64,000 nucleotides of DNA from Mugil cephalus (GCF_022458985.1 NC_061771.1:31325764-31389763); one strand, 5' to 3'. Shown: positions 33,355 through 46,665, counted from the first letter of the stretch. The notes: generated from the sequence alone by a model not told the origin. Made by a program: numbers and translations.

Positions 33355-34680
33355 CACAATACAGACATCTTGTGCTCATCTTGTAATTAGCACTGATATG
33401 TAGCCTGTCTTGGTGACAGGTTTCCCAGGGCAGGTATATGTGTGAACGACAGCCATATGAAGGAAATATTAATATTTTTTATGAATTCTATAATGTGCAC
33501 AAATGTAGAATGCAAAGATGTACAGGCTAAACAAAATGTCCAAAGGTTGAATTGTGTTTATGTTTCCTCCTGGTTCTATTTTTACTAAAACCTTCGGTTC
33601 CACAAGGCTCGGTTTGAGGTCCCCATATATTTTACGTTTAGAGAGATCTTACTGTATTTCCTTCCTTAAGCCAAAGCTCTGTGTATTATTCACACGCTTA
33701 AAGACAAATTGTCAGCCAGATCATTGGGTACACTCATGAATGCTTTTCAGTATAAAAGTCACACTCTAAATAGTCATCATTAAGGTTGAAACCTTTGCAC
33801 AATATGTGAGATTTGTGGTATTTCTATAAGCTCTTGGTCCACTCCTGGTCAAGGCGTTGATGAATGACTTCAGAATGATGTCATTATCCGATCTAGAGAG
33901 TTGGCCTGGCTCGACCTTCAGTATCTTGGAGAGATTTCCGTTTCTTGAAGTTCCACAGGGCTCTATTTAAGGACCCCATATTTTTAATGACTTAAACCAA
34001 AGCCCTGTGTATTATTTACACATTTTAAGACAAACTGACAGCCAGATCATTAGCTACACTAATGAACGCATTCATCTGGCCCATTCTTAGAGACCAGGGT
34101 CTTGATTGTAGACCTGATATTTTCGGAGCTAGTCCTGATTTGTTTGGTCTTATTTATTTATTTATTTAGACGAGCTTCACCTCCCAGCATCCTAGAGCTG
34201 AAGAGGTCAAAAGGAGGCAGCTGGAAACATTAATGACATTAATGCATCTCCTCCCGAACCAGACTGTGATGGAGAAATCTAGACCTCACCTGGATCAGGA
34301 AGTTCCTCATCTCGGTCATGGACGCTTCTCTGCAGACTGAGCGAGCGGAGGAAGGATGTCCGATAAGAAGGTCATGGGGAGGATGGGCTGCGAAGGAAGG
34401 GAGAGAGAGAGGGGGGACGAAAGGAAGCGTAGGGGATGTTCCTGGAGCTGGGCTATCAACACAGAGCTTTATTTTCTAAGAATCATCACACTAATGTATT
34501 TTTTAACTCCTTTGGTATCGCCACGAGTCGACGTGCAGAGACCTGAGTCCCGGTTGTAATGTGCCTCTGCTTTGATGTTGTGCAACAGCTGCAGGACTCG
34601 GATCAAAACCTGTAATTATTATTCTACAGTTTACTTAGCCTCCCTCTCTCTCCCTTTGACACACATGTTTGTATAGACTG
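33355..34680. other. Upstream region of HPGD; degraded repeats only
   Basis: Contains two degraded repeat units that start GGTTCCACAAGGCTC (33595) and AGTTCCACAGGGCTC (33949), each followed by a CAGATCATT(A/G)G-type end. No gene could be supported. Confidence 0.5.
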
Positions 34681-34686
34681 ATAAGC

Positions 34687-34819
34687 AGAGAGAGAGAGAG
34701 GGAGAGAGAGAGAGAGAGAGAACAGAGAGGGAGGGGAGAGGGGAGGGTAAACAGTGAAAACTCTAGAAAACCTCTGCGAGAACACATATGTGCATGAGGA
34801 CTCGGTGCAGAGAAGTAGT

Positions 34820-34850
<31 letters not shown>

Positions 34851-34873
34851 AAAGAAGAAGAGGCGCCGAGATC
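34687..34873 (+). promoter_or_regulatory. HPGD: HPGD 5' region: GA and GAA microsatellites
   Basis: A (GA)n/(GGGGA)n purine tract at 34687-34747 and a (GAA)n tract at 34820-34862 lie directly before the HPGD start at 34874. No TATA box is evident. GA tracts of this type are GAGA-factor-like, open-chromatin candidates, but that is inference. An in-frame upstream ATG lies at 34754. Confidence 0.5.
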
Positions 34874-37800
34874 ATGTCTCTGGATGGGAAGGTGGCGCTG
34901 GTGACCGGAGGCGCTCAGGGCATCGGCAGAGCCGTGGTCAAGCTACTACTGGAGAGCTCGGCTAAGGTCAGTGGGTCATCTCCGACACCAAACTCTCACA
35001 GCTCCTGCATCAGCCTCCCCGACTTAGTGTCCTGTTGTGTCTCAAGAAGTGTTGCTGAGAACTTGCTTTATTCTGTGGGACGAGGAGCTCAGGAAGCCGC
35101 CAAAGCTGTCAACGAACTGAGCGCTGCAGAAACGCAGAGCAGAGCAGAGCGTCATTATTGTCACTGCAACGAGTAGAGCGGAACTACAAGGACTAGTATA
35201 AGAATAGATAGGAACAGCAGCAGCGCTCTGTGAAAAACAGTCTCATAAAACTAAACGAAAGTCAAACAGTGTTTAGTGCAATAATAATCCGCCGTGAAAA
35301 TGTCTGCCAGAGGGTCACCGTTCAACTCCAGCTGCAGCTCAAGCCCTTCTCACCGGCTCGAGTCTCGTCCTGCAGGTGGCCGTGGTGGACCTGAACGAGG
35401 CCGGCGGCGAGGAGTGCAAGGTGCAGCTGGACGCCGAGTTCGGAGAGGGTCGCTGCGCATTCATCCAGTGTGACGTGTCCAACGGAGACGCTCTGAGAGG
35501 TGAGAGACGCAGCGCGGAGCTTCGACACTGATAAACAAACAAACAAACCGGTAAGTGGTTTGTTTGTTTGTTTGTGTGGCTGTTTCTGCTCCTGGACACA
35601 GGCTCTGTTTCCCGCGGGTGTCGGTGCTGGTTTATTTCTGGGCGTGTGAGAGTGTGAAGAAGCATTAGTAAAGAGTAAACTAACATTTTTAATCTGTCCC
35701 AGAGAGACAAGGAACAAGGTGTCTGTGGCTAAACCCCTGCAGGCAACGCTGAGGAATGTTGTTGCTGTTTCGTCTGACTAGAGGTAGTGAGTGGTTAACC
35801 CTTCACGAGCCAAGGGACCATATTTGATAACTTCAGCATATTTTTAAATTGCGTCTTTGTTCCACTCAGTGAGGTTTATTGTCATGTGATTTTCATTGAG
35901 CCAGTCAGAGAAGATCAAGGAAACATTCTCAGGTCTAATCAGGCTCTAATGTGGTCTACGAGGTCCACCTCTGCATGGAAACACATTTATTAGGTACTAA
36001 GAGGAAGAAGTGTCCTAATGTTGTCTAACGTGATAATATTGACAAGTGTGTCCATCAGCTCTGATGTTCTAATACTCTAAATATGATGTTTGCATTTGTT
36101 TAAAGACTAGGAACCAAATATGGGAAATTCTATCTAGGACGTAGCCAAAGTAAACGTTTTGGAGCTCATTCATGGTCTCGGTCTCTTTTTAAAGCCAAGA
36201 CTCTGAAGTTTCATTAAAGTCAGAATCACTCGTAAGTGGTTTAGTTGCTATCTGATGGCGGCTGCGTTGGTTCAATCCTATTAAGGCTTTTAGGAATGAA
36301 ATCAGAAGAAAACTAACTTCCCAACGACACATTGCATACAGCATTTACTCAAACACAACTCATGTCCAGAGCGCTGATTGGTGAAAGGGAAGCTGCTGCT
36401 GTCCCATAGATCACCCAGGGGAATCAACTTTTACCATGAAAATTTAAGTAATTGAAAACTGTTTTCTTACGTCCTACGCGTCACTCCAGGGTTGACATTT
36501 AGAGTTTTTTTTCAATGAGTGTTGACATTGAGAGTTTATTTCAATGAGTACCCTATAAAGGGTTAATATTGTTTACAGGTTGCTCTGCACTTTTCTTGTG
36601 TAAACGTTGTTGCACGTTTGTTGGTTTGTAATTGCAAGGCTCTTGGATAGGAATGCAGCAGGTGGTGAGAGACATACAGGTTTCAACCACTGATTTGTAT
36701 CAGAGAACAACCTGCCCAAGGCCTCATTGTGTAACTCCACTATTACGGTAGGCAAGGCGAGACGAGTTTATTTATACAGACACAATGCAACTCGAAGAGC
36801 TTTTAATTAAAAACAAGATAAGATGAGACTTAAACGACGATAAGACACAGATAAAACAGGAGCTTGTTTAGGCTAATGTTGCAGCTAAACAGCATTTTGT
36901 TTAGGCTAATATAGCAGCTAACAATATTTTGTTCATGCTTATAGAGCAGCTAATAATATTTTGTTTAGGCTAATGAAGAAATTAACATGATTTTGTTAAG
37001 GCTAATGTAGCATCTAACATTTTGTTTAAGCTAATGAAGCAACTAACATTATTTCTTTTAGGCTAATCGAGAAGCCAACAATATTTTGTTTAAGCTAACA
37101 CAGTAGCTAACAATGTTTTGTTTAAGCACTATAGCAGCTAATATGATTTTGTTATGGTTAACATAACGGCTAATAATATGTTGTTTAGGCTACTAGAGCA
37201 GCCAACATCATTTTGTTTAGTGTAATGAAGCAACTAACATTATTTTGTTTAGGCTAATGTAGCAGCTAACATTGTTTTGTTTATGCTAATGTAGCACCTA
37301 ACATTGTTTTGTTTAGGCTAACATAGCAGCTAACAATATGTTGTTTAAGCTAATAAAGCAGGTAAAATTATTTTGTTTAGGCTAATGTAGCAGCTAAAAT
37401 TATGACATAAAGCAGCACAAGGAAGTTTAAACAAAACATTAGAGGTCAAATTAAAAAGATCATAACACAGAGAATAGATAAAACAGGAGAGTAAAAGTTG
37501 CAGTGAAGTGTAAGATATTGATAAAATAGACTGAACTAAAAACAGCAGCAGAGAGGAAAGTTTTCAGCCTTGAAGAGCTGAGAGTTGGAGTTTGTTCCAG
37601 GTATGTGGGGTATAAAACTGTACTGTACACCCCCCCCCCTTCCCAAACACCACCTCCATTCTCACTGTTTATATCCAGCCAACATGTCTGAAGTCAGTTT
37701 GGCCTCATATACGAGGAAACTAAACACGCTGGCTTCAGGAATGGGGAAAAAAACCAACACAAATTCTTTCATAAATATTTTAGAGAGAGATTTTCCTCTC

Positions 37801-40800
37801 TGCATGTCGAGACTAAAACATGTTTGTTTAACCCGAGGACAAAGAGTTTTGTAATGTTGAGTCACTTTTAGCTCAGTTTTTGTTCTGTGTATCTTGAGTT
37901 TTAACATCAGTGCTCAATTGTTCATAATGACCAAGTGAAAATGTGTATTTTGACAAGTGAAAAACTGAAAAACTATCATTTACAATTAAAAATAATTTTC
38001 AGTTCATGCAGTTTTTTTTCAAGGACCAACTTATAAGGCCTTTAAATGTCTTACTGTTGGGAATTGATTCTGCCTTCTAATCAGAAAGTGTGGATGGGGC
38101 TTAATGTGATGATGTAACAGTAGTCATCCACATCATTTCAGATGAAAGAATTATTTGACCTTATTATATGAAGCTAACATTATTACAACATAATAGCTAA
38201 TATTACCTTGTGTAGGCTAATATAACTTATAGCATAACATTAATTTGTTGAGCTTAAATAAAGCAGTTAACGTATTTGGTTCAGGTTCATTTAGCATTAT
38301 TTTGTTTGTATTTTGTTTTGGCTACTATAACAGTTATAACAGCTAACATTATTTTGTTTAGGCTACTAATCTTTTTTGGGCTGCCATTAGCTTGTATAGG
38401 CTAGCGTAGCAGCTAATGTTACTTGTTTAGGCTAACATAGCTATCTTTATTGAGCTACCATTAGCGTGTATGGGCTTGAGCAGCTAACAATATTTTGTTT
38501 AGCCCAACATAGCAGCTAATGTTATTTATTCAGGCATATATAACATAGCTATCGTTCTTGGGTCAATATTGGTTGTACAGGCTAACATAGCAGCAAATGT
38601 TACTTGTTTCGGTTAACATAGATGTCTTTATTGGGCTACTGTTAGAGTGTTTAGGCTAATACAGCAGCTATCAATATTTTGTTTAGGCTCATAAGCAGCT
38701 AACCTTTTTGGCTAATGAAGTGGCAGCTTGCAGCTAAATTGGTCGCTCAGGGGAGAAGTGATATGTGTTGATCGATCTCCTTTAAACCACAACAACACCC
38801 TGTAGCGTCAAAACTTTTTCTTCATGAAAATGTTTACACTAAACAACTGTCCTTTTAATTTGGGCACATTGCTGCCACCTGCTGTTTAGTTCTGAATCAC
38901 AGTGTTCAAACAATCAATCAGTCATATAGTACTTTTCATACAAAATGTACAATAATTCCACCTGTGCCCGAAGCAAACACAATGCAGCTGACTACAGTCT
39001 GGAGTCAGAATACTTTACTAAATGAGACAAATGTGTTTTTTTGTTTTCTGAGAGGATTTGTTCAGTCAATGATTGATGAGGAGGATGTTTGGTACCGTCG
39101 GTGTGGACCCTCTGACATGTGGTTTGTGAATGAATACAAATAAATGAAGTCTTGTCGTCTTTGTGCAACAGAAACCTTCCAGAGGACCGTGGACCAGTTC
39201 GGTCGCCTGGACATCGTCATCAACAACGCCGGCATCAATAATGAAAAGGACTGGGAGAAGACCATACAAGTCAACCTGGTGAGACGACACAACAACGACC
39301 TACTGCTATGCAAGAAAAAAGAAAGAAAGTGTTTTAAAATAAGGAATATACATGTTATTACTAATACTGTGTGGTCTTCTGACGGTGTCAGTGGGGGGCC
39401 TTTGAGGGGAGGGGTCTTTTTATTCTTTCTTTATTAGGATCCCCATTAGTGGTCGCTAGTCTTTCTCTGGTCCATACAACAAATTCAACAAAAAAAACAG
39501 ACAAAGGTTAAAATTGTACTATATAAATAAAACAGAAAACACATAACAGATAAAATATAAGAATCAACAAGTAAGTGAAGTCACTCTGAAGTCAAACAAC
39601 AAAATGATAAATTTATACTTACCTACAGTCGGGCTGCACTATTCTGTGCAATCTGAAATTTTAGTTAATTAAGTCAGTGATTTTAACAGCTCAAGGTGAG
39701 TCTTTTATGAAGATAGAAAATAAAAGTGGACCCAAACTACTTCCCTGCGGAACTCCGCAAGGTATGTTCACGTTGGCAAAAAATGTGCCGTTAAAAAAGA
39801 AATGTTCAGCCAAAGAAGCATCCTACAGATACAGTTTGATCAGTTTGAGATGTGGTGAATTTGAAGACCGGGGTACTTGGTCTGGTCTAGGTGGGTGCTA
39901 CATGTCTAAGTAACATCGACATGAATGAATCCCAAAAAAAAGAAAAAAAAAAGAAAAATTAAGAGACATAAAACATCTGTAACAGCTATGTAATATATCA
40001 CATATATATCACACAACAGTAAATATATGTGGAGGTCAGAGAACCCCCAGCTTTCTCTAAACAATATTAAGCAATATTTGTGACTTTACCATCAATACTG
40101 ACACTAAATCAACGAATTACATTTTGTTTTTAATACGTTCACAGATGAAAAGGAGGAGAATTGATTGTTCCACTTGTCTTTGTTCATCTGAAAAATGTAA
40201 GACCTATAAAAAAAAAAACAAGTTTATTAAGAATCACACAGGCCTTGATATCAGATATTTTATCTTCGTTATATCTTTGCAGAAATGCGTTTCTTCGACT
40301 CTTTTCTAAAGTCTATGAAGGTAATGGAGTGGTCACGACCTGAGTTTATATCAGAATGATCTGAGACAGAAGAAGAAGTCAGACATTCCTGGGGAGCAGC
40401 CGTAGAGAGATGACAGTCATTGATGCCAAAACATGTCGCTCCACACGGGAGTTTAAACAGAGATAAAGTCACGATTCTCTTCTTCTGTCCTGATGCTCCA
40501 GATAAAGAGTTTCATGCAAAATCAGAACAAACTCGTCCTTTTATCAGAAGAGTGAAGCAGAAGAAAGAGAAATAAAGTTTCATATTTGATCATCTTATAC
40601 TTCTCATATTTACCACATCAGAGAAGAAACTCAAAGACACAGACATTAACTCTTTGGTCCGTCTTTGCCCCAAAAAGGACAGAAACTGATTTTATTAGGT
40701 CATGAAACCAGCACAGAAGAAACGTTTAAAAAAAGGTTCCTATAAGCACTTCAGTTTTGAAATGATTAGTGGTCAATAGCCAGTCCTCTAGTTTATACAC

Positions 40801-43800
40801 AATCATAAAACTAAGCTGAAACAAGCTGGACCCGTTGAGTTTCTGGAAGACATTTCCTCCAAATCTTCAAACTAAACCTGTGCTGCATTTACATTCTTAC
40901 TGGACAGAATCAGAGCAGGAAAAACGCCCGAGCTTTCTGAAGGAAAAGATCTCCTGCTGTTTTATTTGCTGACGTGAGTCACCTGAGGCGGCCTTACCCG
41001 AGTCCTAAGTCCAGACAGTGGACAAAGAGAGCCCAGCCTTGTGCTTTCATTTATTTATTCAAGTAAATTAATGATCTGTTCATATCAGTGAGTTATTAAA
41101 CTAGGGGAAGGCTTGTGTCCAGTGTGTGAGTCATAACTAAATGTTTGTGGTAACAGCTGATCATCTGGAGGAATCTGATCCCATTAATCAGAACAGAACC
41201 AGTTGAGTTGTGAGATGTTGGTGGTTTCCTCTCATCAACTGATGCTACAACATTTCTGTTGGATTCAGGTCAGGACTTTGACTTGTTCCTAAACATTCAT
41301 CTGGTTCTTCTTTAACTGTTCTTCTTTAGAGCCACAGTTCTAAGAGACTGGAGGGAAGTTGAGGTTTAAGTAGGAAACTGTGGGTAAAAAACAATATTGT
41401 ATATAGCTATATATAGCTCTGCTTTTCCCTTTGTTCTGTGTCGTGTCATTTTTGTCCCCATGACTTTGTCTCATGTTACAGTCATCTTGCCACCCTGGCG
41501 AGTTGGCGTTTCCATGCTCAGCTTAATGGAGATAAATTTGACTTTCTGAATGTGGTCCTTCTCCCTGTTTACATGCAACGGAGAAAATGGAATAACTGAC
41601 GGGAACATGTCCTCCTCCACACTAGGGGGCGATATGTGTCTTGTCAGCCGGTTAATACGGCCCACTTTCTGGTTGGCCTATTACATCACATAATAAACAA
41701 GAGTCGTTCATGCAGCATAATAGTTTCTTTAATCTTTTTTTATGTAATATACGTGCTGCTTATGGTGCAGATAGATGGCGCTATCCCTCGGGTGGTTCTT
41801 CTACTGGCTCTGTTTAACCTTCTTCTTCTACTGTGACTGACTCACTTGGATGTTTTTGCTCTGGGGTCATACGCCAGCTCAGCGGTTGTGGAGAATGTGT
41901 TTTTCCAGTTAAAGTCGGATTAAGGCGTATACATGCCGGAGACACTCGATTTCTAATCTCATTATCTGTGTGTCTTAACGTAACGTGTTTACATGAACTT
42001 AAGTTGTCCAGTTAAAGTCGGATTAAGGCAATAATTTGTTTATTTTCACGTGCATGTAAACGAGAGTGATGACGTGGTCCAGATGCGTTCTACATAAATG
42101 AACAATAAACCAGGACCTGAACCACACTCTGATTGGACCTTGAAATCCTAGAGGTTCACCTCACTGACATGTAATATTGGCTCATTTTTCCAAACTGAAC
42201 AGACACCAGAGTATAGTATTTCTGTTTAATGTTATTTCTGTGTTCTACTAAACTCTTTTCCTCTGCAGCTTCTCTCACAACCAAAATTCACAAAATGATT
42301 TAATAACTGATCATCAGATGATTTAGTTTGAATGAAACGTGGCTTCAGGATGAGGAAGTTTAAATGAATCAGCTCCGTCCACAGCTCTAGCAGCAGAGGG
42401 CTTCCACTTTAATTTATTCATTAATCCTGAATGAAAACGTCGTTTTTTTTCCGTCTCCACCCAGCCGACCTCAAGCAGATGTTTCCTCCCATATGAACTG
42501 CTCAAGGTTTCTCCTCTTAAAGGGGAGGTTTCTGTCGTCTTTGTGCTGCTTCGAAGGTTTCAGCCCCCCAACGTCAAATGTACTGAGCAGACTGACAGGA
42601 TCTTAACTGTGGTTGTTGTCTTTGAAGACATTCCTCCCCATCTAAGATCTTATCCTGTCCTCGCCTCTCGGACTGAATCGCCGCTCTGATCTCAGATACT
42701 CGAAGCACCACTATCCGGAGTAGACACGAGTTTCCTCCGTCAACTTCTTCTAATCAACAACAGATGATCGTTTACAGCTGGTCATTTAAATGTCGCAAAA
42801 ATCACAAGGACTTTAGAAAGAAACGATTGAAGTTTGTTTAATCTGAGAACAATGGGAAGCTTTATGGAGGTGGAAGAGGAGTTTCATGATCAGTTTAATG
42901 ATGATATATATATAAAAACAGCAAATATAAGGATACACATTCTGATTGAATGGAATGAGTAGGTATATCATATATATATATATATATGTATAACTTCCTG
43001 GTTCCGAGCTGATCTGTTGTGGTTCCTGTGTCCTGATCCTCAGACGTCGGTGATTAAAGGGACCTACTTGGCTCTGGAGCACATGAGTAAAGAATACAGC
43101 AAAGAAGGAGGCACCATCATCAACGTCTCCTCGATGGCAGGTAACAAACATGTGGAGCTTTTACCTGGAAACTCACGAGCAAAATGATTCATTCATCTGG
43201 TCGGACCACAGGTTATGTGGTTATTAAGGAAGGAAGGAAGGAAGGAAGGACATTTAGATGGGGAAGGAGGGAAGGATGGATGAAGGAAAGTTGCAAGGAA
43301 GGAAAGAAGGATGTTTAGATGAGGAAGGATGGAAAGAAGGAAGGTTGCAAGGAAGGAAGGAAGGCAGGACGTTTATATGAGAAAGGAAGGAAGGATGGAG
43401 AAAGGTTGAAAGGTAGGAAGGAAGGTTACAAGGAAGGAATGAGGGAAGGATGGATGGATGGAGGAAGGTCCCTATGAGACTTGTCACTTCCTGTCTGAGA
43501 GGACTGACTCGGTGGTGGAGCTCTAGTGGACGTTAGAGGAACTGCAGGTTTTGGGTTCATGCTGTTGTGTTTGTGTCTCATGTTCCAGCCTTCATGCATT
43601 CCCCCCACCAGCCCGTCTACACCGCTACCAAACACGGAGTCATTGGCTTCACTAGAGCGATGGCGGTAAGACGCTAACACACAACAGGAAGCGCTCTGGA
43701 GGCGGAGGCGGAGGCGTAGGTGTCTCATTGTCGTGTTGTTGCAGGACGCGTCCTCTCACTGCGACTACGGCGTCCGCATCAACGCCTTGTGTCCGGCCTT

Positions 43801-45968
43801 CGTGGACACGCCTCTGCTGCACTCGGTGGATAATGAGGACAACATGGGCAAGTTGGTCAAGTTCAAGGACGAGTTCAAACGCAGCATGAGCAAGTTTGGA
43901 GTCTTACAGTAAGTCCTTGTGAACGTCTGGGAGGAGGTTCTCCTGGTGGAGTAGGTGGTTTGTTTAGGACCTGATGAAAGCTACTCGTTTCACTCTATGA
44001 TACCATCAGCTAGGGTCAAACACAAACACTAACGAGACACTTGAAACCCCCTTACACACTGCAACGACAACACACTGGGAGTCTCCCTGATGGGGCCCCA
44101 CCTACACTGGGCAAAATGAAGCTAGCTTACCTTTCAGGACACACAAAAAGAGAAAAAGAAAAAACAGGAGGACCAGCTTGAAGCTTTTAAACTCTTGAGA
44201 CAAACTTGTCTGAATTTGTTTGAACAGAAAAAGGTGTATTACAAAATTATGACATCACTTTTGTTGCCAATAGTGACACAATGCACTTGTGTGTGCAATA
44301 GGTTAGTACTGCCAACGACGATGTTAATTTCTCCTTAGTAATTTATTAATGCATTTGTTATTAACGATGATGAAACCAGCGTCACATGTGCTCTCAGTAG
44401 AAAACCTCATTCTGTCCAAACTGTGACTATGTTGTTATTAGAAGAGGAAGATATTATACATGTCCGTGAATTTTCCTGAAGGTTCCTCTGGTTCCTCTCC
44501 CACTATGATGGAGTGATGTTGTCATCTTCAGTCTGTCTGACTCTCTGTGGATTATTTGTGGCTTCCAGACTCTTTAGAGATGTTTGTGGAACCTTTTCCA
44601 GCCTGATGAGCAACAACAACTCTTTATATCTGAGCTCCTCACAAAGCTCCTTTGATCTGTTGTCATCACACACTTCAACACAAACATGTGTTGTTGAAGA
44701 TAAGACTGAGACAAATCCCTGATTTATAGAAACTAAACCACCCCACTGATGTGTGATATTGGCTCATTTCCTGCCTAAATAAATACACAAGTATAATATT
44801 TCTATTTCACGTGTTTGATCAGTTTTGGACTTTGTGAACCTCGATCCACGACGACCTTCCGTCTTTTTACTGAAGCAGAATGATTTTATTTTTTTCTCTG
44901 GATCTTTTCAGGATGATTAACGCTCTTTTGTTCCAATGAGGTGCCAACTTAACAGTCCTCCTCTCTGGGTCGTTGGTTTCCTTGTGTAGTTTTCTAAACA
45001 GCTCCAGGTCTGATTACAGTACATTCTTGTTGGGCGTCAGGAAACGTCACGACAGTTTATTTGGAGCAGCGAGAGTCATCAGGAGTTCGTTAGAGTCGAT
45101 AATAATCAGAGGCCCTGGACCGAAGAGGTGGCGCTGGGAAGTTATGACCCAAGGACTTCCTGATAACACAAACACAGACTAGTGTTTCTATCGTTGTGAG
45201 GACTTTCCATTGACCTCCCTAACACTGGAACCAAGGGTGAAGGTTTATCTGTCGACTGTTATTTCCTTGGCTCCTATTTTTGAACTAAAATGTTCAAATT
45301 AGTAACAAACACCTTTTTTCTGGGATTGTTTTCTTTCTCCTTTTTGACCTACGTTAATAACATCTCGTATTTTTGGATGCCCTAAAAGTCTTGGTTGGGG
45401 ACAACAGCTGGAAATTAGCTTAATTAGCTAAAGCTCCCCTATTTACTGATAAACTGATAAAGTAAACTTTAGGGTAATGGGTGGTTTATATTTATGTACT
45501 GATGCAGAGTTTAAGAGCTGATTGGTCCTCTTGGTAGTCGCATGTTTCCTCTTTAGTATTTCCGGCTTCTTTTCCATCTCCGCATTTTTCTAATTGATTG
45601 TTTTGGATCAGTAACGAATCAGTAACTGAGGAGGTTTGGAGACACAGACATTTGTACGACTCGTGTTCGGCCAAACTTTCTGCAAAAGTTTCAGTCGCTA
45701 CTGTTGAAAGTGAAGCAGGACGTAGAAACAAAAATGAACGTGGCTGGTAAAAAAAAAGACACAGCGCCGCCTAGTGGTTTGGAGGAGTTGTGCCACAAAG
45801 ACAGAACTGTGACGCTGTTGTTGGTGTCGTTTTTCCGCCTCCAGGCCGGAGCTGATCGCCGAGGGGATGATGAAGCTGATCACAGACACCAGTCTGAACG
45901 GAGCAGTGATGAAGATCACCTGCTCCAAAGGGATCCACTTCCACACCTATGAGCCCATGTCGGCCTGA
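34874..45968 (+). CDS. HPGD: 15-hydroxyprostaglandin dehydrogenase (NAD+), 7 exons
   Basis: Cytosolic short-chain dehydrogenase that inactivates prostaglandins by oxidising the 15-hydroxyl group with NAD+. Coding exons: 34874-34966, 35376-35499, 39172-39278, 43044-43140, 43589-43665, 43745-43908, 45845-45968. Their lengths sum to 786 bases in one open frame, 261 residues (human 266), and all introns are GT..AG. Visible motifs: TGGAQGIG (11-18) for the cofactor, NNAG (90-93), catalytic S138, Y151 and K155 in YTATK, and Q148 as in the human enzyme. The C-terminal SKGIHFHTY matches the family. The gene is complete with no damaged residue. It is convergent with WDR17. The start was chosen by alignment to the family; an upstream in-frame ATG would add 40 residues. 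Confidence 0.95.
36865..37410. repeat. 32-bp minisatellite in HPGD intron 2
   Basis: About 17 imperfect copies of TTTGTTTAGGCTAATGTAGC plus AGCTAACATTAT. Units vary mostly by single substitutions. A more decayed relative of the array lies at 38165-38710 in the same intron. Confidence 0.85.
38165..38710. repeat. Decayed minisatellite of the same family in HPGD intron 2
   Basis: Repeats of AGGCTAA..TAGCAGCTAA with irregular spacing, matching the 36865-37410 unit but with more indels. Confidence 0.7.
39415..39870 (-). mobile_element. LINE reverse-transcriptase fragment in HPGD intron 3
   Basis: On the minus strand around 39765-39700 the frame reads [20 protein letters not shown], the RT motif B block. 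The plus-strand side near 39425 has TTATTAGGATCCCCATTAG, a common fish LINE end read in reverse. The FADD box and most of the RT are missing. Confidence 0.6.
41577..42061. mobile_element. MITE-like element with terminal inverted repeats in HPGD intron 3
   Basis: GTTTACATGCAACG at 41577-41590 is an inverted match of CGTGCATGTAAAC at 42049-42061, about 485 bp apart. Inside, AGTTAAAGTCGGATTAAGGC occurs twice (about 41907 and 42011). No transposase frame is present, so it would be non-autonomous. The superfamily is uncertain. Confidence 0.45.
42962..42992. repeat. (TA)n microsatellite
   Basis: TATATATA run just before HPGD exon 4, with a related short run near 42904. Confidence 0.8.
43228..43472. 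repeat. (GGAA)n-rich repeat in HPGD intron 4
   Basis: GGAAGGAAGGAAGGAAGG interrupted by GATGGA and TTGCAA variants over about 245 bp; the Lys/Glu/Ser/Phe-rich frames it creates are not genes. Confidence 0.8.
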
Positions 45969-46033
45969 CGCCGGGGGCTGGACTCAGCGCTCCGACCCGT
46001 CTCAGGGCAGGAGACCCATAGGAACTGACCCCA

Positions 46034-46088
46034 GGACCAGTTGGACCATTTGGTTGGACCAGTTGGACCAGTTGGACCAGTTGGACCA
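46034..46088. repeat. 9-bp minisatellite in the HPGD 3' UTR
   Basis: About six copies of TTGGACCAG, 66 bases after the HPGD stop codon. Confidence 0.8.
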
Positions 46089-46643
46089 CCGTCCGCCAAT
46101 GAACTGTAGCAGCTGTTTGATGGGACGGAGGAACTGGTTTTCCAGACTCTCAGACAAATTTTAAAATGTTTAAAGACTAAAACTGATCTTTGTTTTCTTT
46201 CACCTTTGACCTTCATTTCTTCTTCCATTTCCCTCTATTTCCTTCCCTCCTTTAATTTCCCTTCCTCCCTTTTTTATTCCTATTTTATAATTCTTTGAGA
46301 GCACTGAAGTCTCTGCTGAGGACCATGAATGTTGTGATTTTATTTCGTGTCAGATTAGAAACAGCCTTTATTTTTTTATTGATCGATCGGTTTCCAGAGA
46401 ACCCGGTCGTCGTTCGCTGTGATCAGCTGCAAAATGTGAGTCACGTCAGAACTGTCCAACATCTGGACCGAGACTTTTCTGTGACAGCAGATGTAAATAA
46501 AAGTGGTAATTTATATTTTTATCAGTTAAAGTTTTTGTTTTGCTCAAACAGGGTGATATTTTTATCTTTATCTTCTTCAGGGGAAAAACAAACATGTTGG
46601 TGTCGACGCGACCACAGTCGAGTGTTAACTGTTTGCATTTTTA

Positions 46644-46665
46644 AATAAAAGAGCCATAAAATAAA
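46644..46665 (+). terminator. HPGD: HPGD polyadenylation signals
   Basis: AATAAA at 46644-46649 and 46660-46665; a further one lies upstream at 46496-46501. The predicted 3' UTR is about 700 bases. Confidence 0.6.

Noticed and set aside
34754-35176. 140-codon frame running past HPGD exon 1
   Set aside because: The part after 34966 is intron: a GTCAGT donor follows exon 1 and the residues beyond it do not resemble HPGD, while the exon at 35376 does.
36865-37410. Regular 32-bp periodicity that looks like a CRISPR array
   Set aside because: The units are contiguous without unique spacers, lie in a vertebrate intron and have no cas genes nearby; it is a minisatellite.
43254-43487. Frames rich in Pro/Ser/Leu or Lys/Glu/Gly/Arg at 43254-43487, 46953-47324 and 47030-47311
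   Set aside because: They are translations of (GGAA)n and (TTCC)n repeats.
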